64,000 nucleotides of DNA from Halomonas gemina (GTDB lineage Bacteria; Pseudomonadota; Gammaproteobacteria; Pseudomonadales; Halomonadaceae): contig NZ_JAMJPK010000001.1 of NCBI RefSeq assembly GCF_023554995.1, positions 776,875-840,874 of the forward strand, written 5' to 3'. The notes under the pieces are model-generated. The model saw only the letters and a program-made list of their open reading frames with translations. It was not told the origin of the DNA and ran no database searches. Made by a program: the position numbers and the translations under genes. Below are positions 28,350-35,836 of this stretch, one piece after another (the stretch's first letter is position 1; each line of letters begins with the position of its first letter).

Positions 28350-28690
28350 GTTTGTCCGCGAGGCGGGGCTGGGTGCCGCGCTTCGCAGACCCATGAGCTG
28401 GCTTCGGTGGCTCTCTTGGGTCAGACCCCGCTTGGTTGCCAGGGCTGTGGGGGTGCCTGTTGCCGGTAGAGTGCTCGCTGCCGGGGTCTGACCCGCGAGG
28501 CGGGGCTGGGTGCCGCGCTTCGCAGATCCGTGAGCTGGCTTAGGTGGCTCTCTTGGGTCAGACCCCGCTGGGTTGCCAGGGCTGGGGTGGTGCCTGTTGC
28601 CGGTAGAGTGCTCGCTGCCGGGGTCTGACCCGCGAGGCGGGGCTGGGTGCCGCGCTCCGCAGAGCAGCGAGCTGGCTTGGGTGGCTCCAG
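28350..28690. repeat. 137-bp tandem repeat block A
   Basis: About two and a half units with a 137-bp period; the AGGCGGGGCTGGG landmark falls at 28361, 28498 and 28635. Each unit carries an inverted pair, TTGGGTCAGACCCC and GGGGTCTGACCCGCG, so the units could fold as BIME-like hairpins. The block fills the 376 bases between glmS and the DUF2442 gene. No other gene is seen there. Confidence 0.9.
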
Positions 28691-28691
28691 T

Positions 28692-28940
28692 TCAGGCGAC
28701 ATCCTGACGCCGGTGGGTCATGTCGCCATGACCGGCTAATAACCCCTCGATGGAAATGTCTTCATCAAGGGCATCCCAATGGATCCCGCAAGGGCTCAAT
28801 TCGTAATCGGCTCGCTGGTCGGGGGTTGCATTGAGTACCCGTGGAAACCATGCCATCGGAATGCCGATAGTGCGACCGTCATTGAGTTCGACCCAGAAGC
28901 TGTCTTCATCAAATGTTACATGCTTAGGTGAAGTAGTCAT
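28692..28940 (-). CDS. DUF2442 domain protein
   Basis: 82-residue small protein. SPKHVTFDEDSFWVELNDGRTIGIPMAWFPRV is the DUF2442 pattern, a small domain often encoded beside DUF4160 partners and sometimes grouped with toxin-antitoxin-like pairs. No DUF4160 gene is seen upstream here. The start at 28940 is chosen because AGAGG lies about 8 bases upstream and the conserved domain begins right after it; the frame extends to 29003. It is enclosed by the two 137-bp repeat blocks. Its role in the cluster is unknown. Confidence 0.75.
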   Translation of the reverse strand: MTTSPKHVTFDEDSFWVELNDGRTIGIPMAWFPRVLNATPDQRADYELSPCGIHWDALDEDISIEGLLAGHGDMTHRRQDVA

Positions 28941-29094
28941 ACCAGGACCTCTCGAGTTGATCACGGCGGGTCTCTCGCTGTGGCGGCTTGGCTGCGAACC
29001 CATTCTGGCCAGCTAGCCAGCGGGCCGAACGGAGAGGCTAATCCGGCTCATGCGTCAAGAAGCGACACTGGCAGTCACGGGATGATTCGTGGGG

Positions 29095-29140
29095 AGACCT
29101 CAGGGTCTGACCCGCGAGGCGGCTGGGTGCCGCGATTGGA
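29095..29140. repeat. Partial 137-bp repeat unit
   Basis: GGGTCTGACCCGCGAGGCGG followed by CTGGGTGCCGCG matches the start of the repeat unit but breaks off after about 40 bp. It lies between the DUF2442 gene and the Rpn-like fragment. The remainder of the interval 28941-29168 shows nothing recognisable. Confidence 0.75.
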
Positions 29141-29168
29141 AGGAGCAATCGCAGGGCTCAGTGGGCGC

Positions 29169-29665
29169 TTAGCCTTCCCCGAAGACGTCGGGCAGCGACT
29201 GGGCGTCCAGCAGGTTCTCGGCCCACTGTTCCAGTTCGTCAGTGGTCGCTTGCTGCAGCCGCTGCTCCGTCTTCTCATCGAGTGGACCAAAACGACGCAC
29301 CAGTTGCTTGCGAATTAGGGTCTGCTCGCCTTGCTGCATGCCCTGCTGCATGCCCTGCTGCATGCCCTGCTGCATGCCTTGCTGCATACCTTCGGTACGT
29401 AAACGCTCGGCCAGTCCGGTCATGGCGGTGCTCTCCTGCGGGTATCGGGATTCATACAGCTGACGCTCAGCATCACTCAATCCCGTGTAAATATCGACGA
29501 AATCCAAGTATTTGATCTGCTTCTCGATATTCGGTTCAAGCGTTAGCAGTCCCTTGATCGCCTCGGCGTAGATCTCGACCTTCTGTTCCGGTGCCCACTG
29601 CATATTGGGCAGGTTCAGGCGGGCGACCAGGTTGTTGCTATCAAGGTACCGTTCGGCGGGGGTCG
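29169..29665 (-). pseudogene. 5'-truncated Rpn/PDDEXK family (DUF4351) gene
   Basis: The C-terminal part of an Rpn-type (recombination-promoting nuclease or PDDEXK transposase family) protein. It retains a helical segment, five GMQQ repeats encoded by 12-bp units at about 29331-29390, and the DUF4351 tail LIRKQLVRRFGPLDEKTEQR to FGEG. The catalytic PD-(D/E)XK half is missing. Upstream of RYLDSNNLVARLNLP (about 29660) the frame runs straight into 137-bp repeat block B, which translates to repeat-derived arginine/proline-rich sequence. The repeat appears to have replaced the 5' end. It is unlikely to be functional. Confidence 0.75.
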
Positions 29666-29669
29666 CCGC

Positions 29670-29990
29670 CGGGAGTCTGACCCGCGAGGCGGAGCTGGGT
29701 GCCTCGCTCCGCAGACCCGCGAGCTGGCTTCGGGGCTCTCTTGGGTCAGACCCCGCTGGGTTGCCAAGGCTGTGGTGGTGCCTGTTGCTGGTATGTGCTC
29801 GCTGCCGGGGTCTGACCCGCGAGGCGGAGCTGGGTGCCTCGCTCCGCAGACCCGCGAGCTGGCTTCGGTGGCTCTCTTGGGTCAGACCCCGCTGGGTTGC
29901 CAAGGCTGTGGTGGTGCCTGTTGCCGGTAAAGTGCTCGCTGCCGGGGTCTGACCCGCGAGGCGGAGCTGGGTGCACATCCCGTGGTGCTC
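29670..29990. repeat. 137-bp tandem repeat block B
   Basis: Units start at about 29687, 29822 and 29959 (AGGCGGAGCTGGG), giving periods of 135 and 137 bp. The sequence closely matches block A, including the GGGTCAGACCCC and GGGGTCTGACCC palindromes. It directly follows the ops element on the minus strand and replaces the 5' end of the Rpn-like gene. Confidence 0.9.
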
Positions 29991-29997
29991 ATTCGGG

Positions 29998-30009
29998 CAC
30001 GCTACCGCC
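29998..30009 (-). promoter_or_regulatory. ops element (RfaH recruitment site), copy 1
   Basis: On the minus strand this reads GGCGGTAGCGTG, the exact enterobacterial ops core, preceded by CACCCCGG as in JUMPstart sequences. The flanking GGCCTCGGGGATGCGCC (30038-30022) is shared with copy 2 at 39913. In a nascent leader transcript, ops pauses RNA polymerase and recruits RfaH to let it read long operons. The genes that follow on this strand are glmS, the flippase, the pse operon and the assembly genes. Confidence 0.85.
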
Positions 30010-30125
30010 CCGGGGTGTCATTGGCGCATCCCCGAGGCCGGCTGCCCCCGCGCGGGGCCATTTCTTTATCACGCGGTATCGCCGAGGTGGCGAGGCCGCG
30101 CTTGTGGCATTTTTATTAATGATTG

Positions 30126-30131
30126 ATTATA
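30126..30131 (-). promoter_or_regulatory. Candidate -10 box of the glmS-pse operon
   Basis: TATAAT on the minus strand in a short AT-rich window, about 115 bases upstream of ops copy 1. No good -35 box is seen at the expected distance, so an activator may be needed. A shared motif at 30232-30274 lies further upstream. Confidence 0.4.
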
Positions 30132-30231
30132 AAGGCAATTCTGGCTAAAGCGCCTTGGCCTTCCCTGTTGGCGGGGAGAGGCTAGCACGGACTGCCCGCT
30201 GCGACTAAGGGGGCTTGGGCAAGAAAGGGGA

Positions 30232-30274
30232 ATTGTCAGTGATCTCTTACAAAGCCTCTGCCTGATGTCTTACA
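30232..30274 (-). promoter_or_regulatory. Shared upstream motif TGTAAGAGAT, site 1
   Basis: The minus strand carries TTGTAAGAGATC followed by ACTGACAAT (30252-30232), plus a second TGTAAGA at 30274-30268. The same block occurs 222 bases upstream of this ops element and 220 bases upstream of the other one. This suggests a common activator site. Confidence 0.55.
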
Positions 30275-30319
30275 TCTGGTGGCGATAAGGGCCTGTTGCC
30301 TATGTTCTGGCAGGTTACC

Positions 30320-30475
30320 CCGGCCATCGCTGCGCGATGGATCGCGAAGTGAATCGAGGCGTCGAACCGTTCGCTCCCACAGGGGGCGTGTGCTGGCTTT
30401 CTGCCTTTTGCCGCCGCTGCGCAATGGATCGCGAAGTGAATCGAGGCGTCGAACCGTTCGCTCCTACAAGGGGGA
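30320..30475. repeat. Pair of REP-like units
   Basis: Two near-identical units of about 80 bp contain GCGATGGATCGCGAAGTGAATC then CGAACCGTTCGCTCC. GCGAT-GG-ATCGC and CGAACCGTTCG are palindromes. The pair ends at the stop region of the MBL-fold gene. It completes the non-coding interval 29666-30477, which holds block B, ops, the promoter and these units. Confidence 0.8.
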
Positions 30476-30477
30476 GA

Positions 30478-31896
30478 TTACGTTGCCAGGCTTACCGCGA
30501 TCTCGTGGCCGGCGGTGTGTGCCCAGCGTTCGATCTCGGCCTTGAGGGCGTGCTTGGCGCCCAGGTCGCCGTGGACGAGGCGGATCTCCCGCGGTGGGGT
30601 GGCCATTTCCTGGATGAAGCGCAGCAGGTCGGCTTGATCGGCGTGGGCGGAGTAGCCACCGATGGTGTCGATGCGCGCGCGGATGTCGTAGCGCTGGCCG
30701 TCGAGTTCTACCCAGCCGCCGCGGGGGCCGTAGCGCTGGATGTCGCGCCCCGGGGTGCCGGCGGCCTGGTAGCCGATGAACAGCACGTCGTGACGTTCAT
30801 CCCCCAGCATGCGCTTGAGGTAGTTGACCACCCGGCCGCCGGCGCACATGCCGCTGGCGGCGATCACCACCGCGGGGCGGTGGTTGCCGGCCAGGTAGTC
30901 GACCGTTTGCTGGTGCTCGTCGTGGCTGTCCACGGTGTAGAGGTTGTCGAAGGCCAGCGGGTGGCGGCCGCCCTCTCGCCGCGCCTGGGCTTCGGCGTCC
31001 CACCAGGGCTTGAGCTCGCGGTAGACCGCGGTGAAGCGGGCGGCCAGGGGCGAGTCGACGATGATCTCGAGCTCGCGCCAGCGGGCGTCCTCGGCGGCGT
31101 GGATCAGCCCTTCCAGCTCAAAGAGCAGCTCCTGGGTGCGGCCGATGCTGAAGGCCGGGATGATCAGCGTGCCGCCGTTGGCCAGGGCCCGCTCGATGGC
31201 CGCCTTGAGCCGCGCCTGGCGGGTGGTGCGGTCCTCGTGCTGGCGGTCGCCGTAGGTGCTCTCCAGCACCAGCCGATCGGCGCGCTCGGGGGATTCCGGC
31301 GCCGGCAGCAGCGGCGCATGGGGCGCGCCCAGGTCACCGCTAAAGACGGTGCGCTGTGCCTGGCCGGTGTGATGATCGTGATGATCCACTTCGACATAGG
31401 CCGAACCGAGGATATGCCCGGCGCGCTGCAGGCGCACGCGCACCCGGTGGCGTTCGTCGTCGACCAGGGGGTGCCACTGGCCGTAGTCCAGAGGTACCAG
31501 GCGCCCTTCCACCTCATTGAGGAAGCGCTCGATCAGCCCCCGGTCGCGGGTGAAGCCGATCTTCAGGGCGTCTTCGATGACCAGCGGCAGCAAGCGCGCC
31601 GAGGGCACCGAGCAGAGGATCGGCCCCGGGTAGCCGGCGGCCAGCAGGTAGGGCAAGCGCCCGATATGGTCGATATGCACGTGGGTGACCACCAGGCCGA
31701 GCACGTCGTCCACCGGGAACTCCACCCGGTGCTGCTCGAGGGGGCTGAGCGTGGGGTCGGCGTCCTGGCCCTGGAAGAGGCCGCAATCGACCAGCAGGGC
31801 GCGGTCCTCGGCCAGCTGCAGGCGGTGGCAGCTGCCGGTGACGCCCTCGGCGCCGCCGTGATGGGTGATCAAGGGATAGGTGGCCGGGCGTTCCAT
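30478..31896 (-). CDS. MBL-fold beta-CASP RNase-like metallohydrolase
   Basis: 472-residue protein of the metallo-beta-lactamase, beta-CASP and RMMBL architecture, as in RNA-processing nucleases of the YSH1/CPSF73-like bacterial group. The zinc motif VVTHVHIDHIGRLPYL is near residue 72. Also present are AGHILGSAY, VFSGDLG, LESTYGD, the beta-CASP segment VVIAASGMCAGGRVVNYLKRM and IGGYSAHADQADLLRFI. The start at 31896 (MERPATYPL) has AGGAAAAG upstream; the longer open frame to 32301 is antisense-like shadow sequence. It probably processes RNA and has no evident role in sugar chemistry, yet it lies within the cluster in the same orientation. Confidence 0.85.
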   Translation of the reverse strand: MERPATYPLITHHGGAEGVTGSCHRLQLAEDRALLVDCGLFQGQDADPTLSPLEQHRVEFPVDDVLGLVVTHVHIDHIGRLPYLLAAGYPGPILCSVPSARLLPLVIEDALKIGFTRDRGLIERFLNEVEGRLVPLDYGQWHPLVDDERHRVRVRLQRAGHILGSAYVEVDHHDHHTGQAQRTVFSGDLGAPHAPLLPAPESPERADRLVLESTYGDRQHEDRTTRQARLKAAIERALANGGTLIIPAFSIGRTQELLFELEGLIHAAEDARWRELEIIVDSPLAARFTAVYRELKPWWDAEAQARREGGRHPLAFDNLYTVDSHDEHQQTVDYLAGNHRPAVVIAASGMCAGGRVVNYLKRMLGDERHDVLFIGYQAAGTPGRDIQRYGPRGGWVELDGQRYDIRARIDTIGGYSAHADQADLLRFIQEMATPPREIRLVHGDLGAKHALKAEIERWAHTAGHEIAVSLAT

Positions 31897-31944
31897 GCTG
31901 GGCTTTTCCTGGGTAGTGGTGTTGGGGCGCTGTGGCTTGGGTAT

Positions 31945-32005
31945 TGCCTGCTGCCGCCGCTGCGCGACGGATCGCGCAATAAATTGCGCTCCTACAGGGG
32001 GCTCC
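31945..32005. repeat. REP-like unit
   Basis: GCCGCTGCGCGACGGATCGCG followed by CAATAAATTGCGCTCCTACA is a REP-like unit with internal palindrome CAATAAATTG, ending in the same GCTCC(T/C)ACAGGGGG tail as the units at 30.3-30.5 kb. It fills most of the gap between the epimerase and the MBL-fold gene. Confidence 0.7.
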
Positions 32006-32015
32006 AGGGAAACCG

Positions 32016-33038
32016 TTAGACGTTGTAGTACTCGCGGTACCAGGCGACGAAGTTGGCGACGCCTTCCTTCACGGGGGTGGCGGGCTTGTAGCCCACGGCG
32101 CGTTCGAGCTCGCTGGAGTCGGCGTAGGTGTCGGGGACGTCGCCGAGCTGCAGGGGCAGCAGTTCCTTGATGGCTTGCTTGCCCAGGGCTTCCTCGATGG
32201 CCTCGATATAGGCGCTGAGCTTGACCGGGTCGTTGTTGCCGATGTTGAAGAGCCGGAACGGGGCGTTGCTGGTGGCCGGGTCCGGGGTGTCGCTGCTCCA
32301 CTCCGGGTTGGGCGCGGCGACCTGGTCGCTGGCGCGGATCACGCCCTCGACGATGTCGTCGATGTAGGTGAAGTCGCGGGTGTGATGGCCGTGATTGAAC
32401 ACCTGGATGGGCTCGCCGGCGAGGATGGCCTTGGTGAACAGGAACAGGGCCATGTCCGGCCGACCCCAGGGGCCGTAGACGGTGAAGAAGCGCAGCCCGG
32501 TGGTGGGCAGCCGATAGAGGTGGCTGTAGCTATGGGCCATCAGTTCGTTGGCACGCTTGGTGGCGGCGTAGAACTGCAGGGGATGGTCCACGCCGCGGTG
32601 CTCGGAGAACGGCATGTTGGTGTTAGCGCCGTAGACGCTGCTGGTGCTGGCGTAGGTGAGGTGCTCCACCCGGTGGTGCCGGCAGGCCTCGAGCAGGTTG
32701 GTGAAGGCGACGATGTTGCTCTCCACGTAGGCGTGGGGGTTCTCCAGCGAGTAGCGCACCCCGGCCTGGGCGGCCAGGTTGATCACCCGGTCGATCCGCT
32801 GCTCGCTGAAGCAGCGCTCCACCGCGGCCCGGTCGGCCAGGTTCTCGCGGTAGAAGACGTAGGGGCTCCCCGTGCGCCGGGCGGTCTCTTCGAGGATCTC
32901 GAGCCGGGCTTCCTTGATGGCAGGGTCGTAGTAGTCGTTGACGGTGTCGATGCCGACCACGCCGTCGCCGCGCTCGAGCAGGCGCTTGGCGGTATGAAAG
33001 CCGATGAAGCCGGCGTTGCCGGTAACCAGAATGTTCAT
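32016..33038 (-). CDS. UDP-glucuronate 4-epimerase-like NAD-dependent epimerase
   Basis: 340-residue extended SDR epimerase. NAD motif GNAGFIGFH (7-15). The early [14 protein letters not shown] is typical of UDP-glucuronate 4-epimerases. Catalytic YAATK follows PLQF near residue 153, and [20 protein letters not shown] is the usual substrate-loop motif of this group. It would convert UDP-GlcA to UDP-GalA for the polysaccharide. No UDP-glucose dehydrogenase is in the window, so UDP-GlcA would come from elsewhere unless the enzyme accepts the TviB-type product. It lies downstream of a wzc remnant. Confidence 0.85.
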   Translation of the reverse strand: MNILVTGNAGFIGFHTAKRLLERGDGVVGIDTVNDYYDPAIKEARLEILEETARRTGSPYVFYRENLADRAAVERCFSEQRIDRVINLAAQAGVRYSLENPHAYVESNIVAFTNLLEACRHHRVEHLTYASTSSVYGANTNMPFSEHRGVDHPLQFYAATKRANELMAHSYSHLYRLPTTGLRFFTVYGPWGRPDMALFLFTKAILAGEPIQVFNHGHHTRDFTYIDDIVEGVIRASDQVAAPNPEWSSDTPDPATSNAPFRLFNIGNNDPVKLSAYIEAIEEALGKQAIKELLPLQLGDVPDTYADSSELERAVGYKPATPVKEGVANFVAWYREYYNV

Positions 33039-33081
33039 AATCTACCTGTGGGCCGATGAATAAGCGTCGCGGCGCGAGCCG

Positions 33082-33161
33082 TTACTTGTAGGAGAACTGG
33101 TAATAGCCGTAGCCGTAGCTCGCGGCGGTTTTGCGCTCCATGGCGTTGAGGATGGCGCCTT
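33082..33161 (-). pseudogene. Fragment of a third wzc copy (C-terminal tail)
   Basis: The minus strand encodes KGAILNAMERKTAASYGYGYYQ and FSYK then a stop at 33084-33082, almost the same as the ends of the two complete wzc genes (35837, 55681). Similarity stops abruptly at about 33161, where an IS30-like remnant begins. It is a leftover tyrosine-rich tail without the kinase. Confidence 0.9.
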
Positions 33162-33170
33162 TTCCTGAAT

Positions 33171-33323
33171 TCAAGCAATAAGCGAAGTACCTGCGGTATC
33201 CAGGGCTCCTGAGTATTCCCCTAGCTCCCTGCCGATCTGCCGCTGGCTCAAGCCCAAGTCATAGCGGGCGTGGATCTGGTTTCGTTGGGTCTGGGTCAGC
33301 TGTCGGTATCCCATGCTCTGCAT
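33171..33323 (-). pseudogene. IS30-family transposase N-terminal remnant
   Basis: An open frame of 50 codons reads MQSMGYRQLTQTQRNQIHAR then YDLGLSQRQIGRELG, the helix-turn-helix start of IS30-family transposases, after which similarity is lost and a stop follows. The interval 33162-33398 contains only this remnant and probably an insertion-sequence end near 33378-33400. Confidence 0.75.
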
Positions 33324-33398
33324 CACCTTGGTCGGTGAGCCGAGAAGGGTACCGGCGATGCCCCTCCTGCCTCCACCGTGGTGACCAAAGTGCTGCGG

Positions 33399-34235
33399 TT
33401 ATTCTATGGACCCAGGAATAGAAAAATTAGTCAAATATTCCGATAATTCCCTAAGCTCTATATCCTCGACAAGAACATCAAAATCTTGTTCTTCTCGTAT
33501 GGCAAGCCAACGACCTTCAACTCTTAAATCGCTAGCTTTTACTTGGCTTCCTTTAAAAACCCTGGTCAATGTGGGGACTGGGCTTTTGCAAAGCCTAACT
33601 AAATTTTTAAAATTAAGATAGCGCATAGGGTTTCTTGCTATTTTCTTAATCGCAGCGTGTACGTCCTTTCCATCAAATGAACTTCCACCTCCATAACTCG
33701 GCACCTTTTTTAAAGACTCCTCAGAGTAAAACTCTCCGCCAAAATCACGCCAAAGCTTTTTTCGATAACCTGGGTCTTTGAACCAAGAATTGTATGCAAC
33801 AAGAATAAAGCCTTCATCATTAATATATTTCAGTGCAATTGACTTCCAGTTATAAACAAACTCTTTTAAATTATTTGAAGATGTTAGTCCACGCTTGCTA
33901 TGAGCCACCTTTCTGCTCGCCCAGCAATTATATGGATCTCTCACTATAAAAACCGGAATAACATCAAATTGAGAAAAAAAAGAACTGAATGGCGATGGCG
34001 AACTTTCCAAAAAACTTAGATTAGGACGCATTTTGTTCGAAGAATCTTCAAAAGAGCAAATTACAACATGGTTTTTTAATTCTTTTTCAATGTTTTTTTT
34101 ATTGGCATCACTATCGAAAAAATCATGCTCAAGGTCATTAAAAAAAACTACTGAACTATAAAAAGAGGATATCCAGTTTATTATGGCGTGATTTCCAGAC
34201 CTTTGAAGACCATAAACCAAGATTAACTTTTCCAT
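33399..34235 (-). CDS. Sulfotransferase-like P-loop protein
   Basis: 278-residue low-GC protein. LILVYGLQRSGNHAIINWI near residues 4-22 is a PAPS-type P-loop of a sulfotransferase subgroup that replaces the usual G-x-K-C-G-T with G-x-Q-R-S-G. VIPVFIVRDPYNCWASRKVAH near 92-112 matches the 3'-phosphate-binding segment. Ends are intact. The gene lies between IS30-like and IS5-like remnants together with the GT2 gene, suggesting acquisition as a small cassette. It would add a second sulfate, or sulfate another sugar, beside the enzyme at 14742. Substrate unknown. Confidence 0.7.
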   Translation of the reverse strand: MEKLILVYGLQRSGNHAIINWISSFYSSVVFFNDLEHDFFDSDANKKNIEKELKNHVVICSFEDSSNKMRPNLSFLESSPSPFSSFFSQFDVIPVFIVRDPYNCWASRKVAHSKRGLTSSNNLKEFVYNWKSIALKYINDEGFILVAYNSWFKDPGYRKKLWRDFGGEFYSEESLKKVPSYGGGSSFDGKDVHAAIKKIARNPMRYLNFKNLVRLCKSPVPTLTRVFKGSQVKASDLRVEGRWLAIREEQDFDVLVEDIELRELSEYLTNFSIPGSIE

Positions 34236-34306
34236 TTTTATCTCAACGAAGAAAATTTAATTTTATTGAAAACATCAATGATTCTTTCTTCAAATATCGC
34301 CATCAG

Positions 34307-34369
34307 CTATGCAAGATCGACACGAGGCTTTCTCTGCTGCTCTGCCTGGGCGAAAGAGATCTGCTTCAT
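34307..34369 (-). pseudogene. IS5-family transposase start remnant
   Basis: Twenty codons on the minus strand begin MKQISFAQAE, a typical IS5-family transposase start, and then end in a stop. The surrounding 34236-34541 (306 bases) has no gene. 34370-34540 is higher in GC than both flanking genes and may be the insertion-sequence end. Confidence 0.4.
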
Positions 34370-34541
34370 CGGGTGGCTCGGTCAGGTGGTGACAGGGTAG
34401 CCAGAGTTTACCCCGCCAACGGCTGTCAGGCAGCTGCGGCGGGATGTATGCAGCGTTTCCCTAATCGCTAAGGAGCTGGAAGTCGTCACGCTGCCCTTTA
34501 ACTCCATGCCAGATACAAGACGAAATATCGAGAAGAAGAAA

Positions 34542-35558
34542 CTACTCTCTGGGTTTAAAAACAATCGCATCCAGCCCAAGCAGAGACACTCCCTTGCGGG
34601 CAAGAGCCTTGAGAGCCACCTTTGCGCCAACTCTTGCAGGGTGTTGGCGAGGTGGCAAGAGGGCTAAAGCAAGTGGGTATGAGCGATATATCAGTTCCGT
34701 TGCTTCGTTTAATTCTTCTTCATAAACCACGATGTCACTTACATCACCAATTATATAGCTGCTCCATGAGAGCTGGGCACGATACATATTGATAATTCTT
34801 ACAAGCACATCGCCACCAAGTTCAGAAAACGAACTGACAGCCAGTGCATAGGCTCTGTACATATACACATAAGCTTTAGCGTTAGTCGTAGTCGATGTTA
34901 CGCTTGATTCGTTAAGAACATACTCATGCAGAACCTCGTGGGTCACGTAAACGGATTCTGCCTTATAAAAACAGCCTATATTCAACAAAAGATCTTCATT
35001 GAGGCTTTGGCGCCAAGGAAAGTGCATATCGGCATGCGGAGCCATGACCTCCCTATGGTAAAGCTTGTTCCACAGCGACCCCGTGCCAAATTCGAAACGA
35101 GAGAATTTTTCAAAGACCTCCGATTCTATCTTTTTGCTGCTTTTAAATCGAATCTTTGGTGCGATTGGCTTTCGCTCTTTGGTAACTCTGTACGAACCGC
35201 AAACAACTATATCCACAGCTTGCTGTTCCGCCGCCCGATGCATTGCTTCAAACATGTTCGGACGAGCGAAATCATCCGCATCAAGAAAGCCGATCCAAGG
35301 TGCTGATGCCTTCTTAAGGCCTGTTAAGCGAGCTTCATGCACACCTTGATTCTCGGTAAGGTGGATGGCCACGATGTTTCCGTTCTCGCTTTCCAGCCGT
35401 GAGATGGTTTCAGCAGAGCTGTCGGTAGACGCATCGTTGACAACGATGATTTCAATATTTTTCAGCGTCTGGTCGAGCAGAGATTGTACTGATGCTTCAA
35501 GGCTCGCGCCGGCATTAAAGACAGGTACGATGACCGATACGTCCGGTGACTTAACCAT
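34542..35558 (-). CDS. GT2-family glycosyltransferase
   Basis: 338-residue GT-A enzyme. The N-terminal VSVIVPVFNAGASLEASVQSLL is the GT2 start. IIVVNDASTDSSAETI follows. FLDADDFARPNMF holds the metal-binding DxD near residue 96, and NEDLLLNIGCFYKA carries the catalytic ED. It adds a sugar to the repeat unit. Lower in GC than wzc next to it and paired with the sulfotransferase-like gene. No clear ribosome site stronger than AGAGG upstream of the ATG at 35558. Confidence 0.85.
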   Translation of the reverse strand: MVKSPDVSVIVPVFNAGASLEASVQSLLDQTLKNIEIIVVNDASTDSSAETISRLESENGNIVAIHLTENQGVHEARLTGLKKASAPWIGFLDADDFARPNMFEAMHRAAEQQAVDIVVCGSYRVTKERKPIAPKIRFKSSKKIESEVFEKFSRFEFGTGSLWNKLYHREVMAPHADMHFPWRQSLNEDLLLNIGCFYKAESVYVTHEVLHEYVLNESSVTSTTTNAKAYVYMYRAYALAVSSFSELGGDVLVRIINMYRAQLSWSSYIIGDVSDIVVYEEELNEATELIYRSYPLALALLPPRQHPARVGAKVALKALARKGVSLLGLDAIVFKPRE

Positions 35559-35719
35559 TAGCCGACCTCTAATTGGATTTTTTAGACAGCCTTTTGATTA
35601 AAAAGCAGCTTTTTTACAAGAATGCTTACCTCTTGCCTTCAATATTTTTCTTGATCTCTTCATCTGCAACATCTCCCACTGAACGCATCACCCATAAGCA
35701 GAGGCCGTTAGATAATCGC

Positions 35720-35768
35720 ATTATATCCTGCTGGTTACGCGCTACGATGCCCGTCGTAGCGCGGTTTT
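35720..35768. terminator. Hairpin with plus-strand T tract and a TATAAT on the minus strand
   Basis: GCGCTACGA (35739-35747) and TCGTAGCGC (35754-35762) form a perfect stem followed by GGTTTTT on the plus strand. No plus-strand gene precedes it, so it may be a relic, or a bidirectional block between wzc and the GT2 gene. TATAAT on the minus strand at 35725-35720 could be a promoter for GT2. The remainder of 35559-35836 shows nothing else. Confidence 0.5.
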
Positions 35769-35836
35769 TCATGCGTTTTTTCTGCTACAGGCAAGCGCAG
35801 ACGAGTAGTTACCAAGGGGGTATTCAAGTATGAGAA

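Noticed and set aside
29666..29978. 5' extension of the Rpn-like frame through repeat block B
   Set aside because: The translation is repeat-derived, and the same sequence occurs in block A without any gene.
31897..32301. N-terminal extension of the MBL-fold protein
   Set aside because: It runs through a REP-like unit and the 3' end of the epimerase gene. A proper start with ribosome site exists at 31896.
34382..34630. Open frame of 82 codons on the minus strand
   Set aside because: It overlaps the start-distal end of the GT2 gene in another frame and shows no family pattern. The lower part may be insertion-sequence debris.
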